64,000 nucleotides of DNA. Origin: Toxotes chatareus (lineage: Eukaryota; Chordata; Actinopteri; Toxotidae). The stretch is from NCBI GenBank assembly GCA_016801885.1, contig CM028894.1, positions 10,237,241 through 10,301,240 of the forward strand. Direction: 5' to 3'. Positions within the stretch are counted from its first letter, which is position 1. Every line of letters begins with the position of its first letter. The notes beneath the pieces were generated by a model that searched no databases, was not told the origin of the DNA, and saw only the letters and a list, made by a program, of their open reading frames with translations. This document shows, in pieces, positions 26,001-39,780 of this stretch. A program made the position numbers and the translations under genes.

Positions 26001-29000
26001 TCTTCCATGGTCTAAATAGTGTGTGGTCTTGAATTAGCACAGGCATTAAAAGTAAGAAACTCCATTTAAAATGGTGTGATATGAGTCAATCAGCCACTGA
26101 ATAAAATTACTTTCGGCTCCCAGGGAGAACGAGCTGTAGAGCTTCCAGGCCTGCAGAAGGCAGACAGAGAAACACAGTGTAATCTACAGTGAAAGACACA
26201 AAGACAGAGAAGAGAGAGAGCTTTGTTATGTCTCATGAAGCTCTAGGGTTTCTTGAAATTTCTGGCAGTGGATCCCAAAGTCACATAACCACAGAAGGAG
26301 AGAAGGAATAGAGACAGATGTGGGGTAACTCTCCTGAAGGACACACTTTCACAGGCTGACAAATGGCCTCTCTGCCCCTGTAAACTACAGGTATGAAGAT
26401 CTCAGCTGCAGTCACCTACCTGGTGGTCGCTTTTACCTCTAGACTGACAGAAACGATGACCACAGTACAAACACACATGCAGTGAGTGCAGAGTATAAAG
26501 TAGCATACATTACCTACTGTAAATGTATACATTTAAGACCTTGGCCTGGGCCTTTCACATCGAGGGGGGATTGAGGGGGACAGAGGACGTGTACCCATCC
26601 AAGCTGGCTGGCTGCCACACTAATAATAACAGCCAGCACAGCCATGCACGAAAAAGAGATCTGGTAAAGCTAGTGAACTTTAGTCCTGCAGAGCCCTGAA
26701 AGGATTTGAGGTATGAGGAGAGTGGAATGTATTCTTTGGAAGGAGAGGTGAGCTCTCTGTCACTTAGAGAATGTGCATCCGCTGATTCAAAAGCAACGAT
26801 AATGCTTTAATATCGTAGAATTTGACGATACAAACAAATGATAGACAGAAGAAATGTCACATTTTCCACAGGGGTGTAATATTTGTCAGGATTTCATCTT
26901 TGCTGGAATGAAGGAGCTCCATATTGCTAACTCCTGGCATCACATCTGTCAACCAGTGTAGGTGGACCAGGATTAGGACTGGTATACTCCATTGAATTTT
27001 GTGCTGACCTCTGCAGTCCTTTGTCGAGAGCTATGCTCTGGCTTTTCTATTACAAACATTCTTCTTCTAGCTACTCTGTGCTCTTTGCACCCTCAGTTTG
27101 TATCTTAGCTGAATGTAAGCAAAACTGTTTAAAGGAAAATTCTACAGAGTATCTTTAAGGTAGTCTAACAGTGACGGTGTCACTTAAACACGTCGAATGC
27201 TTCTTGCCACTTAGTTTCTCTCGGTCACTGTCACTGCCAATGAAGGCAGCTTATCAGATATATCTGTGGAGTGTCCTGCTTAGAGAAACCTGTTAGTTTC
27301 TACTCCTGGCCGAGGAGTCCCAGCACATCCTCCATTAAACAGCTTGGCCCTGCATCAATTCACTGAGAGCATGTCAGGGCCGCATGAATACCCAGAGAGA
27401 AAAAGAGAGAGAGAGAGAGAGAGTCATAGGATTAAAACAAAACATCCCTGACTGTCTCTGCTGAAAGACTCTCTATTATCATTCCTTTTTCTCACTTGTG
27501 CGTATGCGGCATGTGTCTTGTCTGTGCGTTCCCCTGAAGAAACCCTCCGATTTCCCCCAGTAAGACTGGACTGAAAGCACTGTCAGGGGATCACTCCGCC
27601 TCTCCACATCCACTGTGAGTAATAGACCCTCTCGGTCAGGTCATCTTGCTCGCCCTCCACCCCATCCACAACACCACCCGCACCTTAATCTCCTCCTATC
27701 TCTCTCCAGGAATGCAGCCCCTTATTTTGAAAAATACCTTGTCATGTAATACCCTTGAAAAGCCTTGCAGCACACTTCAAAAAAATTGGCACTCTGCCGC
27801 ATGATTTACTGACTTGTGTTTTACAACAAGGCAGGAAAAATAAAGATTTATGACATTTTGGAGAGATTTAAATAAATATGTCCTATGTGAGAGTGATTTT
27901 CTTTGTGTTTTCCAGATAGGGCTGTGGTGCATGCGCAAAAAAGGCAAACGTGTGTCAGGGTTTGCACACCACACAGCTGTCATGTTTTCAACAGGCTCTC
28001 GGTGTGTGGGGGCATTGCATCATGCTTTTTAGCCTCACTCTACCCTCATGTATATTTCCATGTAAGGTATGATGGGACATCCTCTCTTAGTGTGGTTTGA
28101 GTCAGCCACATAAATCACTTTGCCGTTTGTATTCTTCTTTTTTTTTTTTTTTTAATCCTTCCGACTTTCTCTCCTTCTTTCACCAAAGTGTAATTTCTGT
28201 CCGGCCACAGAGAGCCACACATCCACCCCGACCATAACGTGGCTTTTATAAGAAGCATGTCACAAGTGCTCAGCAGGACAATTTTCTTAGCACTTTCTTG
28301 CCTTAGAGAAACACATCAGGAACCTCTCAAGCTTCATGAGAAATACATTTTTTATGTTCCACTTAATGTTTCCAGCATGTCATGTTATTGCCCATGTACC
28401 ACAGGCAGTGGGCTGCTGTGGATCATGCTAATCACGTATACTTTCACATTTTAGTGATTGAGCTTTGGTGCGTATCCCGAGTGACTTACACTTATTAAAA
28501 TGGTACAAGTTCAAGATCTTTCCCTGAAGGCCTTTCAGGCAGACGCACTGGCCTTTTTGCAGTGATTGAAACTGTGGTCTTTCAATTTCTTGTCATGAGA
28601 ACTGAGCGTTTCTTCTCAGATTGAAAGAAAGCAAGGTTTTTAAGTACTGTAGAGGTTATTTCTGTCCTGTTATGTCCTGTTTTTATCCTTTTCCGTTCAA
28701 TTCTGCTCTATTGCCATCACCTGGATAAACTGTTCTCTAGCTGCAGTGTCGGCAGTAGCGCTGCTTAGACTAAAATCCACCATATATCAGCACTCTGGTT
28801 CCACTAGTCTCCCTGGTCAGCTCACTAGTAGCAGATTAATGTCCTGTTGAGGAGACACAGACTCCTGCCCAGGCCTCATTTACTCTGACAGAAGGCAGGT
28901 GTCAAGACAGGCCGTCCTAAAGGAACAAGAGGAGACTGCTTTTCCCCTGGAAATGGACACAAGAGAAGGATGAGGAAGGGATTTGTGACAAGTCACATGT

Positions 29001-30736
29001 TCTCGTGCTTAAAATGAGAGAAAAACTCTACCTGTGGTGATAGAGGTTCACAAGATTATTAAATTACTTGTTGGGAAGATGTTTTTTTTTTTTCAGTGCA
29101 TTGAGATTGCTATCAGCTCTTTTGTCTTTGGCTTCATTCCGCAGCTGTCTGTCATTACTTATTTACAGTCCTATTTAGTAGACTTAAAACATGTCACAGC
29201 GCTCTCTGAGGTACTGAGAGACGTGGTGATGTTGTCCTTGTGTACTCATCATAACTCTGCTTTGTTTTGACAGGAAAATGATGTGGAAAAATCGCATTTA
29301 TTTATTCATTTTGCCCTGTCTTGTTTGATTATTGCTATTACCAGTCTACTATAGTCTAGCTGTGCTACCTTCTTGGCTCTTTAGAGCATGTATGTTCTCA
29401 TATGGCGTTTGCTCCGGAGTGACAAAAAAGATGAAGGCTTGACTGTGATGTCCTTGTGGAGTTACACAACACACTGTTACTACTGCACGTCAAGTATACA
29501 GGGGTTCATATTTATTGAGTTTATTTGACATCCTTGATATTTGCAGTAGAACATCTGATGTTGTTGTTTTTTTCCTTTTTTTAAATTCTCAAAATGCCCA
29601 ACTTTTTCTTTCAGGTTGTAAAACAATCCTTTATTAGTTTGGTTTATTGTATTTTCGTTTGAAGGACTGCTCAGTATGTATTTGATATCATTGCATTATT
29701 ACCGCTAAACGAGAAAAACAATTTTATTGCTGTAGTCTGTTCTCCGTCTCCAAACATAGCTTAAATTGTTACATCTGTTTTGCTTTGTTTTGTGAGTGTA
29801 TTGAGATTGTATCAGCTGAGAAGAAGTCCAGCACTAACCCGCATAAAAACCACAACCTCGTTTTACATTTAGTAGTTAAACAAACCAGATACTGTGTGTT
29901 AATTAGTGAGCTTTAGATGCTTTAAAAGCCGGGCTCATCTAACACTTGGCAAGAAAGTGAAGAAGCATATAAAAAATGTAGAACAGTTTCTTTAAGATTG
30001 AATACAAATGTTCAGTGACTTGTTAAGCTGGACAGTTTTATAAAAACAGAGGCACAAGTTCCTCTATTTATTGCTTTGTTCTGTGCTGACTGCAGAGTTT
30101 TTTTTTTTTTTTAAATCTTCCAGCAGCCCCATTGCTGGCAGCTTACACACACTCCAAAAAATGTCCTAGATAATTTGATAAGTTTCTTGTGAAATGACAT
30201 GCCCGCACAAACATTTTTTTGCAGCACGGCACTGGCAGGAGAATGTCAGAGCCGCTCCGTATAGCGAGGGGGGCCAGATAAACAAACGGTTTCTAACAGA
30301 CGGGACTGTGGCGTTTGAGACGGCTGCTTTTTCACCAAGAGGAATGTTCCCTTTCCAGGGGGCTCCGATACAATGCGCACTGCAGAGACTCCGCTATAGA
30401 GCTCATATGTGAAAGTGAAGAAAGCTTTTGTGTGTGTTTAAAAATGAAATGTCAGCGCAGTGAAAAGATCGGTGTGCCTCTCTTTCACAAGTCCTGAGTC
30501 GTGCAGGTGTGTGTATTTGTGTGCGTGTGTGCCCGACAGTATTCGCTGAGATGTCACGACAGGTCCACCATCACCATCAGTCATGCTGTTTTGAGAGGGA
30601 GCCAACTCTGTGGCCACTGTGTAGTGAGTGTGAGAGCTCTATCTTGCTGTGCACACAGCATGCAAGAAAACCTTCCTTTTTTTTTTTTTTTTCTTTTTCC
30701 CAGTTTGGTTACGGGAAAAGGCAGCATTTTTTCCTA

Positions 30737-30746
30737 CCATATTTGG
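30737..30746. promoter_or_regulatory. cald1: CArG box in intron 1
   Basis: CCATATTTGG is a perfect CC(A/T)6GG match, 13.5 kb downstream of the putative exon 1. Chance matches of this kind are expected, so it is only a candidate SRF site. Confidence 0.25.
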
Positions 30747-33700
30747 TCATATGGAGCACCGCCAGTGAGCAGTAGCCTTTTGATGCCGTACAAACATCCC
30801 TATTTTGTGTGGGATTTGTACTTTTTGGAATGCCTTTTCTCCAATTCAGCCTGATTGTGGGTGTAGCATCTGAAAGTGCACTTTTAAAAGGGACACGAGC
30901 CTTTTAAAAGTCAAAGACTGGAGAGGAATTGCATTGGCTCTTGCTGCTGCTTCACAAAGAAGTTGCCTTTTTACAGTATTATTTATGATTAGAGCAGTAA
31001 GAATCCAGCTCCTAATGCAAATATCCCTCTTAAAACCAACATTTAAAAGTAAGACAGTGTTTTATAGCCTCCTTCTTCTTCAGCCAACTGCTACATCAAC
31101 TCCTCTTGGGTACTTATTTAATTCGGCAAATTGGATCAACAGCTGACAAATAAGAATTTATCATCTTATTTCATTGCTTAACTAATGCTTCAAGTAAGAT
31201 TTTGAAAACTGCTGAAGCTGGATTTATTCAGATCTCCTCAAAAATGAGAAAAATGATGATGTGTTTGCAGTTTAAATGGAGCATCTGTGCGCTAAAACCT
31301 GCCTGTCAAAAACCTGTGAGTCTCAGATGATGGATATGGCATGTTAGGGAAATGTTTTTATTGCAATTTAAGTGTGACTTACCTTCAGGCGTGAGGTTTA
31401 AGGACACATAAACACACCCTCAGCCTGAAGGGGAACGCTGGCTGGTGAAGCGCAGGTGTTTGCAGCTAACTCTCCGCAGAAGGTAAAGGTCACAGTACCC
31501 TCAGATGTAACGCAGCCTAAAGGGTGATGTGAACACTGCAAAACTCCCATCCATGTGTGGGACCTGGGGAGGAGAAAATATTAAATGAAAAGTGAGTCAC
31601 AGTCTAAATATACAACAGATGACAGCGTGCTCAAAGTTTAGCCAGGTTATCTCCCTGACAGTGGAAAATAAAACACACGATTCAAGAATGCTACACACAG
31701 AGTAATTTGTTTTTATCAGGGCAACACAAGAGTTTAGACAGTATCAAACTACAGCTTCCTTTCCAAAAGGGATTCGTCAGTTTGAAAGATAATTTAAACA
31801 AGTGCTATTTATAATCATGGCATTCTTGTGAGGGCTATAGCTGAGTTACACAGTACTTAAAAGGATAATTCCAGCTTTGGGGGTCTAACATTTTGTAGTT
31901 TTGGCCTCCATTTCTATTGGCGATGAAAATATTTTACTCCTCCGTAATTGTTGAGATCTGGGAACATGGCTGCTTTGCTATGTCCAATGAGGCAGGAAAC
32001 ACAATCAATCAGATGATCAAAAAGGTCATAAACAAGCCAAGAGTCAAACCAGATTATCTAAAGCACTTTATTTGGAGGTGAAACTGAAAGCAGTTTTGTT
32101 TATGTCCTGGCATTTTTTTACTGGTTTCACTTGGGCTGAGCTCAGCTGGAAAAAACTAATATCACATACTTCCTTGCACCAATCAGAGCAACATCTAAAG
32201 AAAAAAAAAAAAATCTGGTGACTTATTAACTGTGAGCTAACCCGAACCACACCCTTACAGTCATGACGAAGCAGATTAGCCATGTCCAACTCTAAGCTAT
32301 TAACTAAGGATATTTTCTGAACTGTAACTCTGGCTGTTGCTTATTTAGTCTTGAATGCTTGCAGAGAAACACGTAAAATCTGAAATCAAGTTTATAAATA
32401 TATAGCATTCAGCGTAGTACATTTTTGATGTTGATTAATTATAGTAATTAATTACCAGTTTGGTTGTGCATCTGATCTTTTGGATCACTGATGCTGTGAT
32501 AAATTCAGTGGTTGGTTAATCCCAGCAGTGCTTAGTTTAGCCTGCTAGCACCCTGTAAAAAAAAATATTGCATCTGAGGTATTCCATTGAGATTTTCTTT
32601 GCTGTGTGTGTGTTTGTGTGTGTGAACAGATAACCTCAGTCAGTCTGTCTCTGTGTGTATGATTCACAGGGCAAAGAGAGGTGTTATGGAATGTGAACCA
32701 TTGTCTGGGAATGCAGGAGTCTCCTTTTTCTCCACCAAATGGAAACTTAACATCTTTAACCTTCAGGTCTTTTCCCTACACTGATGTGAAATTTCCCCTT
32801 GCTTGTCGTTTTTCTATCTGATAGCCAGAGTCAGCACAGAGGGCAGTTTGAGGGAGGGTTGTGTCTGATCGGCACATCTTAAGTCGCTAATGATAATGCG
32901 TCTGAGGTATTCAAGGTCCCAAGCCCATTTTTTTTCCCCCTATCCCTGGCGCGTTATCCCACCGCATTGCAATTGCCACAGTGGCATTAGCTTCTCAGGT
33001 TTGCCTATGAAAACCGTCTGCTCATGCTCGGTGAAATTTTTCCTCATTCGAGCTGAAGTCACACTTTCAAAAATTTGTTTTGGGGGAGATAGAATGTGAG
33101 TGGAAAGCAGATGGTATTGAGATTGAGTTAGGCTCTGATGCAGTTGGCCACCTCGTATGTTGCCTAGAATATATAGTCACAGCTGAAGACCTCAGCTTTG
33201 ACAACAGAGGCCATTGTGGTTGTTATTCACACTGTGGCATGCAGATGCAGACACAGACAAATACTGAAAGAAGCTTGGCTGCTTGGATATGGGGGAAATC
33301 CTATAAAATTTAAACCCAGCACTAAGCTTAATTCATAGCCAACCAATCCTGCGTCTCTTCATATTGTAGCTGAACACAGTGTGTGCAGCTGTTGGCTTCG
33401 ATGCAGCATTGTGGTCCAAGAGGAATGAAAATCAGTGAGAAAAGTGTGAGAAAGAAAATGAAACTGAGGAAAGAGAGTCAACCGACTGAGGATTTTCAAT
33501 TCTGATACCTTTGTTGATATCTAAGAGTTTAAACTCGATAATATATTGGCTGATACTTGTTTTAAACATAGAGCAATTTTGATAAATCCAAAATGTTTCC
33601 TCTAATTACTTCTGTATGTTCAGTATGGCTTGCTGGTTATCTTCATATTGCATCAGCAGAAAGAGCAACAATTGAGTTTACTGCGGTGGACAGGCTTAGA

Positions 33701-36700
33701 TTAGAAGAAAAGAAACTTATTTACAGGTTGAATATATGATTTTCAAATTCAAGTGGCAGTTCGAATTTCAAATAAAAAGTCGGGAGCCCCATTAGACATC
33801 ACAGTATCAGTTAATAAAATCAGCTCACCAGTGTATCGGTCAGGCACAGAAAGAGATTCTAGATGACAGAAGAAGCTGAGAGAGGGACAAGATGAGATGG
33901 AAAGAAAAAGAGAAACTCTTGGCCTTGCTGTGCCAAAAACCTCCAGTGAATTTATGAATGCTCATCCACAGCCGCTCTGCAACCTGGGCCTGTAAACGTG
34001 TTAATGCTGCCGAGGCCTGGACGTGTGAGAGGAGACGCGTAGCACAGAAAACCCACAACCCACAAGGCCAGCTTTCCAAACACAGCACTGCAGGTGGTGA
34101 TGGATATCACACATGTACACACATTTACCGTACCATAAACACACTCACGCTGCACGGGCACTGGCCTCACGTATTTGCAGTAGTAGAGTAGGAAAAGCCA
34201 CATTCTTACACACAGAAAAGTTTGCAGTTGTTTCTGAAGTACCTCCTCTGCACACATCTGCAGACACTTTCCACACACACACACACATTTACATAAATAC
34301 ACACACATTTGCAAATGTATATCTTGTTTGTTAAATACTGTTTATAATGATGCACACACCCTCACACACAGGCTGAACATATTTTAACCGCCCTGTCAGA
34401 CTACTCTCAGGAGACTCCTTACCCCTGTAGAAAACATTAGGTTTACCCAACTCAAACTGTCCCCAGAGCCTCAGCCAAAACAGCTGTTAGTGTGTGCTAC
34501 CTACAGGCATGCAGTATCTCTCTCTCTTTATTTCTCTCTCCCTCTCTGTTTTACTGCAGAAGCTTTATCTGTATGATAAAATAATCATATAAAATGGTCA
34601 TTTTTGCTTTGCCAGAATACATTGCCCATATTTCTTAGCTGAGACTGAACCAATAGACCTCTGTCTATGTCTCTTTTCCCTCATGAATTAGTCTCCCTTA
34701 CCTGCTGTTCATCTCCTGTGAAGTTAGCATCCAACACTCCCATAAATGGACAACTTGCTGTAGGTTGTCCTACAGCGACATGCAAATGGAGCAGCATGTC
34801 AGGGTTAGCAGTTAAATTCCCACTGTGTCAGTTAACTCCTACATACTCACAGTCTCTCCCAGTATGGAGACTTTAATGATGTGCTTCAGTGCAATACTAT
34901 ACCTTTCAGTGGTAGGAAAAATATGCAGTGTGGTCTGTTAGCTGGTGAAACAAACAGCCTCCAACTTTAAAGGCAAGTTTTTGACGACTAGTGGGGTCAT
35001 GGACCGATGTTTTGATCGATTTAATTCCAGTGAACTTTTTGCAAAAACTTTTGATGAAGGAAATTAAATACTTTTGTCAGGCTTCAGGGACACACACAAT
35101 CCATTTTGTGAAAAAGACCGAATGTAAACAGAACTTTATTTCCAAGAAAACTCCACAGAGTGCCTTTAAGCTAAGATGACTATTAGCAGAGACAGACAGA
35201 GAGGCTTTGTGGCCGTCATTTCTGTTGTGAAGGAGAGGTGAATCACATGTGTCATGCTTGTCTGGCAGACCCATGACAGCATTTGAAGACAGGCAATCCT
35301 GCTGTCACAATAAAAGCCTCAAGTTTGTTAGAATGTGGAGACAATTGTATTTTCAGCCATAAATTTTTAGTCTGGCTGACTAAATATTGATGGGCAAGGA
35401 CAGCTACTGTCAAAATACTGAAATCCTGCAGCTTGTGAAAACTTTCTTTTCATGTACTCCACCATCCTCCACAGCCTTTCCTATATTTTCTCAATGATAT
35501 TTGACACTATTTTGTGTTATATAATTGGGTACCGTTTTGCAGCGGTCAGAACATATTTCACCATAGCATATCGATCTTGTGTGCCATCTGGTCTCATCAG
35601 TTAGTTGGTACTCTGAAAAGCCCAATTACTCTCTCGTAAAATAGTGGTAGTGGCTCATGAGTTTTCCAACATACCATCCACTGCAGCAGGTGCACAAAAT
35701 ATTTTCGTCCATTGATGCAAAAGCCAGAAAGACCAGGCTTTGTGCTGGTGTTGCATTCACATTCCAGATAACTGGGATACCTCTCTTCACCTGGACAATG
35801 CACAGTCATTACTACATAGCTGCTACCTCTCCTCTCAGCTCCAGACAACAGTGCGTTCCTCAGGAAACCAAGCGGAGAGCAACGGTATCTGTGACATGAC
35901 AGTGTTGTGCTTTTATTTCCTCACTCAATAAACTGAATAAAAGAAAGATTTATCTTTCTAATCTTTATTATAAAAGTAAGTTATCTTCCAACATGTTTGA
36001 TTTAGGTATGTAGTAGGTTACCTTAGCATTAAGGACTTTTTTTTCTGCCATAAAAGTCTCTTTAAAACCTAAAACTGTATGTCACCTTCAACTATTAGAG
36101 CCAGCTGTAACAAGCCGCCATTGTTCCTTTATTTGCCAGCCTCACAGCTGGTAAGCACATAAGTTGTGCCAACCTAGTTTTTAAATGTTTATCTTCATAT
36201 TAATTCCCTTCACTCAGCAACCAAAACAGTTACTGCACGCACAAGATCCACAGGAGGAGTTGTTTTTAACTGGCATGTGAATGAGTAATTTGGGGGCTCT
36301 TTCAAGTCCCCCTCTGCTAAAATCAGAGGTTAAATAGGAGCATTCCTCACATAGCTCCATAGCCATAACGTGGAGATTAATGTGTTTGTCTAAAAGCTGC
36401 AAGGGGATAGTTGCTTAGAGTATCACAGTAACAAATCTCACCAAAGAGCTGCAGTCTTCTCCTCTCACAAAATGCTAAGCCAGTGTTAGGAACATTTCAC
36501 CAAAGCCAAAAATAAATACACTGCTGGCCCATACTTACTCTTCAGCCCTACTCCCAGACTTTTGCTTGATCTACTTTGTGTCTCATTTGGCCGATAAGGG
36601 CCTATTGTTTTGCTGCTTTTAACTCAGGACTTCGTGGGAAGATAGAGGCATTATAAGGTGGTGTAATCCCAGTGGCTGTCAGGATAATATCAACGTGGCT

Positions 36701-37722
36701 TTTAAGGCTTTTTAAGAGGCTGGCACTTAGACACTGGGTTCAGTGCCAGGGTCTGGCAGTCTCGACAGGTAGTAATTTGACTGGTAAATGTGTCATTATA
36801 GCCATTGTAGAAGTTTGGGGCAGACAGGGAAAGAGAAAGAGGGGGAGGAGAAGAAAAAAAAGGGAGATAGTGGAATAAGGGAGGTGGATGGATGGAGATA
36901 CATGGTGGAATAAATGGACAGACACGGGGAAGGAAGGAAGAAGTTTTACAGTGGACAGGCTAAGACAGGCTGAACTTGTAAAAAGTCTGAAAATGTCAAA
37001 CTTATGACTCCAGGTTGCTCAGCTTTGTGGAATGCTGTCTTTCTCTTGTTCTGCCTGTGTTCGCTTTTACAAAGTGTGGGTGGTCCCTTCAGAGATGTAC
37101 ACAACAGTTACACTTCTACGTCTAACTGAGGGCCTTTTCTGTTGCTGCATGGTGTTGCCCCATGCAGAGACGAGACAGTGGGACTGTGCTTCGTTCAGTC
37201 CTGCATTTAATGAACAGCCCTTTTCAAACACCATAAATCAGTTTAAAACATACTTATTTCAGGTTTATTATTCATGTAAAGTCTTGTAAATACTTTGTGA
37301 TCATTTTGTTGACAAACTTACTTTTATTTTAATTTACCAAGTGATTATTTTCTAAGGGTAAATGACACATCTTAAAAATGATCTATAACAAATTTTTTGT
37401 GCAAAATTGAACACCAAATGAAAATTCAGTCCTCTCAGCTGCATAAATCATGCATTATTTGCAACAATAACTCCAAATTTATACGCCGCCGTGCTTGCAT
37501 TACTAATAACTTTGTCTCCCTCGGCGTCGCTGGTTCTCGGAAGTATGTGATTAGACTGGTGATGTTTGGAGGCCTTGTCGGTTTTAGTTATTGCTCTCAT
37601 TTTGTCTTAATTACAGTTGTACGAATAGCCCCACATCCAAATGGCAGTTGCCCCCACCCCCCCATTTCAGAAATGACACTAAGCATGTATCTAAACATAG
37701 AGAGTGAATTTTTGTGGTATTT

Positions 37723-37726
<4 letters not shown>

Positions 37727-37786
<60 letters not shown>

Positions 37787-37802
37787 CCCTCTCTCTCTCT
37801 CT
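37727..37802. repeat. (CT)n microsatellite
   Basis: Pure TC dinucleotides from 37727 to 37782, one interruption (CTCTCCC), then further CT repeats to 37802, grading into a short CA run. The long frames crossing it (poly Leu-Ser one way, poly Arg-Glu the other) are not genes. Confidence 0.97.
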
Positions 37803-39065
37803 CACACACACACAGTGTAATAGTAGGGATAGGCAAGGCTGTGTTTACTGTATGGGTACACAGGGGGGAGGAGACTGGGTGAGAAGATGTAGAGGGGAGG
37901 GTGAGGGTCAGGAGGATCCCTTGGAGTCATGGTTTCTTTTAGCATTTCTCTCCTGTGTGTGTGTGTTTCCTGCCCACATGTGCATCTGTATGAGCTCAGC
38001 GGTCGGCTTATGAGTGTGAGTGCATGCACACAAATGCTGCAATGTTGCACCTACATGCATGTGTTGAAGCATACTTTTGGGCAGATGTCTATCCATAAAG
38101 AGACCCTCCCCCCCCTTGACCCCTCTTGCAGATGGAGGAAAAAGCAGGCAGAAAACACGCTTATAACACACAGGAAGCTGGGCTCAAGAGTTGAGTCATG
38201 TCCTAGCACAGAGTTTAGCCAAGCTCTGACATGTCGGTAAACAACACAGGAAGGAAAAGTTAGCAGTGGAGATATGGAGAGAAAGAGAGACAGGACAGAG
38301 GAGGGAAAGAGGGAGGGGGAGAGGGGGTAAGATTGAGGGAAAGAAGGAAGGAGGTCACTGAGGGATGGAGGGAGGGACAAATAGCAGGGAGGGGAAGGAA
38401 CAGGCATTTGCCTTTTCTGTCAGCTGAGGCTAGACTGTGGGAGACTATTACTAGAAGTTGTTGTATTGTATCTCTGCTTGGAGAAGACATTGTGAGAAGC
38501 TGGTATGGTGTAAAGGAAAAGACACTGTTTGAAGGATAATTCAAGGTATGACAGTCACCGCTTCTGTTTCTCCAGATTTGTCCTGCAGCACCTGGAAGCA
38601 TTTTGTTTTCTGCCTCACTTGTTGCTTTTTTGCTTCTGTTTTATTTAGACAAAGTCAATAGTATTAATATATGACTTTACTCAGTTCTGTCCTTTTATTC
38701 CACGAGCTGTCACACACCTTTGTCTTTTTTCCTCAGCTGCTCAACTAGTGTCTGTTTGCTCGGCTCCACTCTACAGTAGATGTTTCTGGTGGTTTAGCAG
38801 GGATTGTAGATGTATGATGGGAGGCTCAGCAGCTCCTGGGTGGTCTCTGTCCTCACAGCACAGCCAGTCACGTATCCTAGCGGGGTATTTTTAGTGAGAG
38901 TTGCTCTTTACAGCTTGAGTTAACATCCTGTCTTGGCTTCTCCTTCCTCTCTCTTTCTATCTCTGCTCTTCTTTCTTTCATTTTCTGCCTCATTCTTTCG
39001 TTTTCCAACAAAGTTCAGGGGCATAGATTCCAGTCAGGCTGATGCCACCTAACTGAGGACTGTAT

Positions 39066-39254
39066 ACACAGAGCTGTGACTACATGCTTCATGGATTTAC
39101 TGTACTTGAAGTTTTCTTAAGTTTTCAGTCGTGGTTGATTTGGAGACACTGGTGGTTACAGGTGGTAACAGCAAATTAAACAGATGTTTAGTCAGACAGC
39201 AAACACTAACTGAGCAGCTTCTGAACTGTTCATGTCCCAAACAGATACAGATAA
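39066..39254 (+). repeat. 189-bp direct duplication, copy 1
   Basis: The stretch from ACACAGAGCTG to ACAGATACAGATAA recurs at 45067-45255 with the same length, no gaps, and one substitution that I can find (CAAATTAAAC here, CAAGTTAAAC there). It lies 440 bp upstream of the start-codon exon. The flanks on both sides are unrelated between the two copies. No terminal repeats are visible, so it is not obviously a transposon. Confidence 0.95.
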
Positions 39255-39694
39255 ATGATGAAAACCTGTCTAAAATTACCATCTTGTTTGGTGGACACAT
39301 TCTTGATGAATGATCACTGATTGAATTGTGGTGACTTCACCACGATTCAGTCAAGCTTTTTAAGGTGAAGGATGTTCCATTTCCATTAACAGTAGTTTAA
39401 TATAGCTAAGATATGGTGTGAAGAGAGTGAACAGTGAAGTAAACATGTGAAATTGATCAGATAAAAGTAAAACTGACAATGCTGGACCTGTAATCCTGTA
39501 AGTCACCTGTGCATGTGAAGGCAGTTTTAATTCAGTGCAGGAATGGCAGACTCCACCATCAACAATACTACTTAGAGAGGTATACTAAACTCTTTGTTTA
39601 ACTGGTGAACCGGCATTTCTGCCCTCTCAAAACTATCCGACTTCCTGAAACTGAGGGAATCAACATGTCTGTGTTTGATGATGTCATCCCACAG

Positions 39695-39780
39695 GGCACA
39701 GTCATGGAGGAAATGGACTTTGAGCGGCGCCGGGAGCTGAGGAGGCAGAAGCGGGAGGAGATGCGCCTGGAGGCTGAACG
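39695..39780 (+). CDS. cald1: cald1 exon 2, start codon
   Basis: The acceptor is TCATCCCACAG (ends 39694) and the donor is GAACG|GTGAGA (39781). Coding starts at ATG 39704 in a strong context (G at -3, G at +4) and gives MEEMDFERRRELRRQKREEM and onward to EAE plus two bases of an Arg codon. A second in-frame ATG at 39713, also in a strong context, gives MDFERRRE, nearer to the mammalian start MDDFERRRE; either could be used. The segment belongs to the N-terminal basic region that precedes the myosin-binding part of caldesmon. Five prime of the ATG only nine exon bases are present, so the leader comes from an upstream exon. Confidence 0.93.

Larger units (their letters stand above)
17211..39694 (+). 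other. cald1: Intron 1 of cald1 (about 22.5 kb)
   Basis: No exon I can defend was found between the donor at 17211 and the acceptor TCATCCCACAG at 39684-39694. It contains two CArG boxes (18419, 30737), a Tc1-like transposase relic (about 18786-19005), a perfect hairpin (22213-22249), an old palindromic repeat (22696-23054), a GA run (27404-27423), a (CT)n tract (37727) and the first copy of a 189-bp duplication (39066). Purine- and pyrimidine-rich low-complexity stretches around 36800-36950 and 38240-38410 account for the longer open frames there. An alternative promoter exon could be hidden here. Confidence 0.5.

Noticed and set aside
37397..37882. 161-codon plus-strand frame
   Set aside because: Held open by the (CT)n microsatellite (poly Ser-Leu); the parts outside it are unremarkable.
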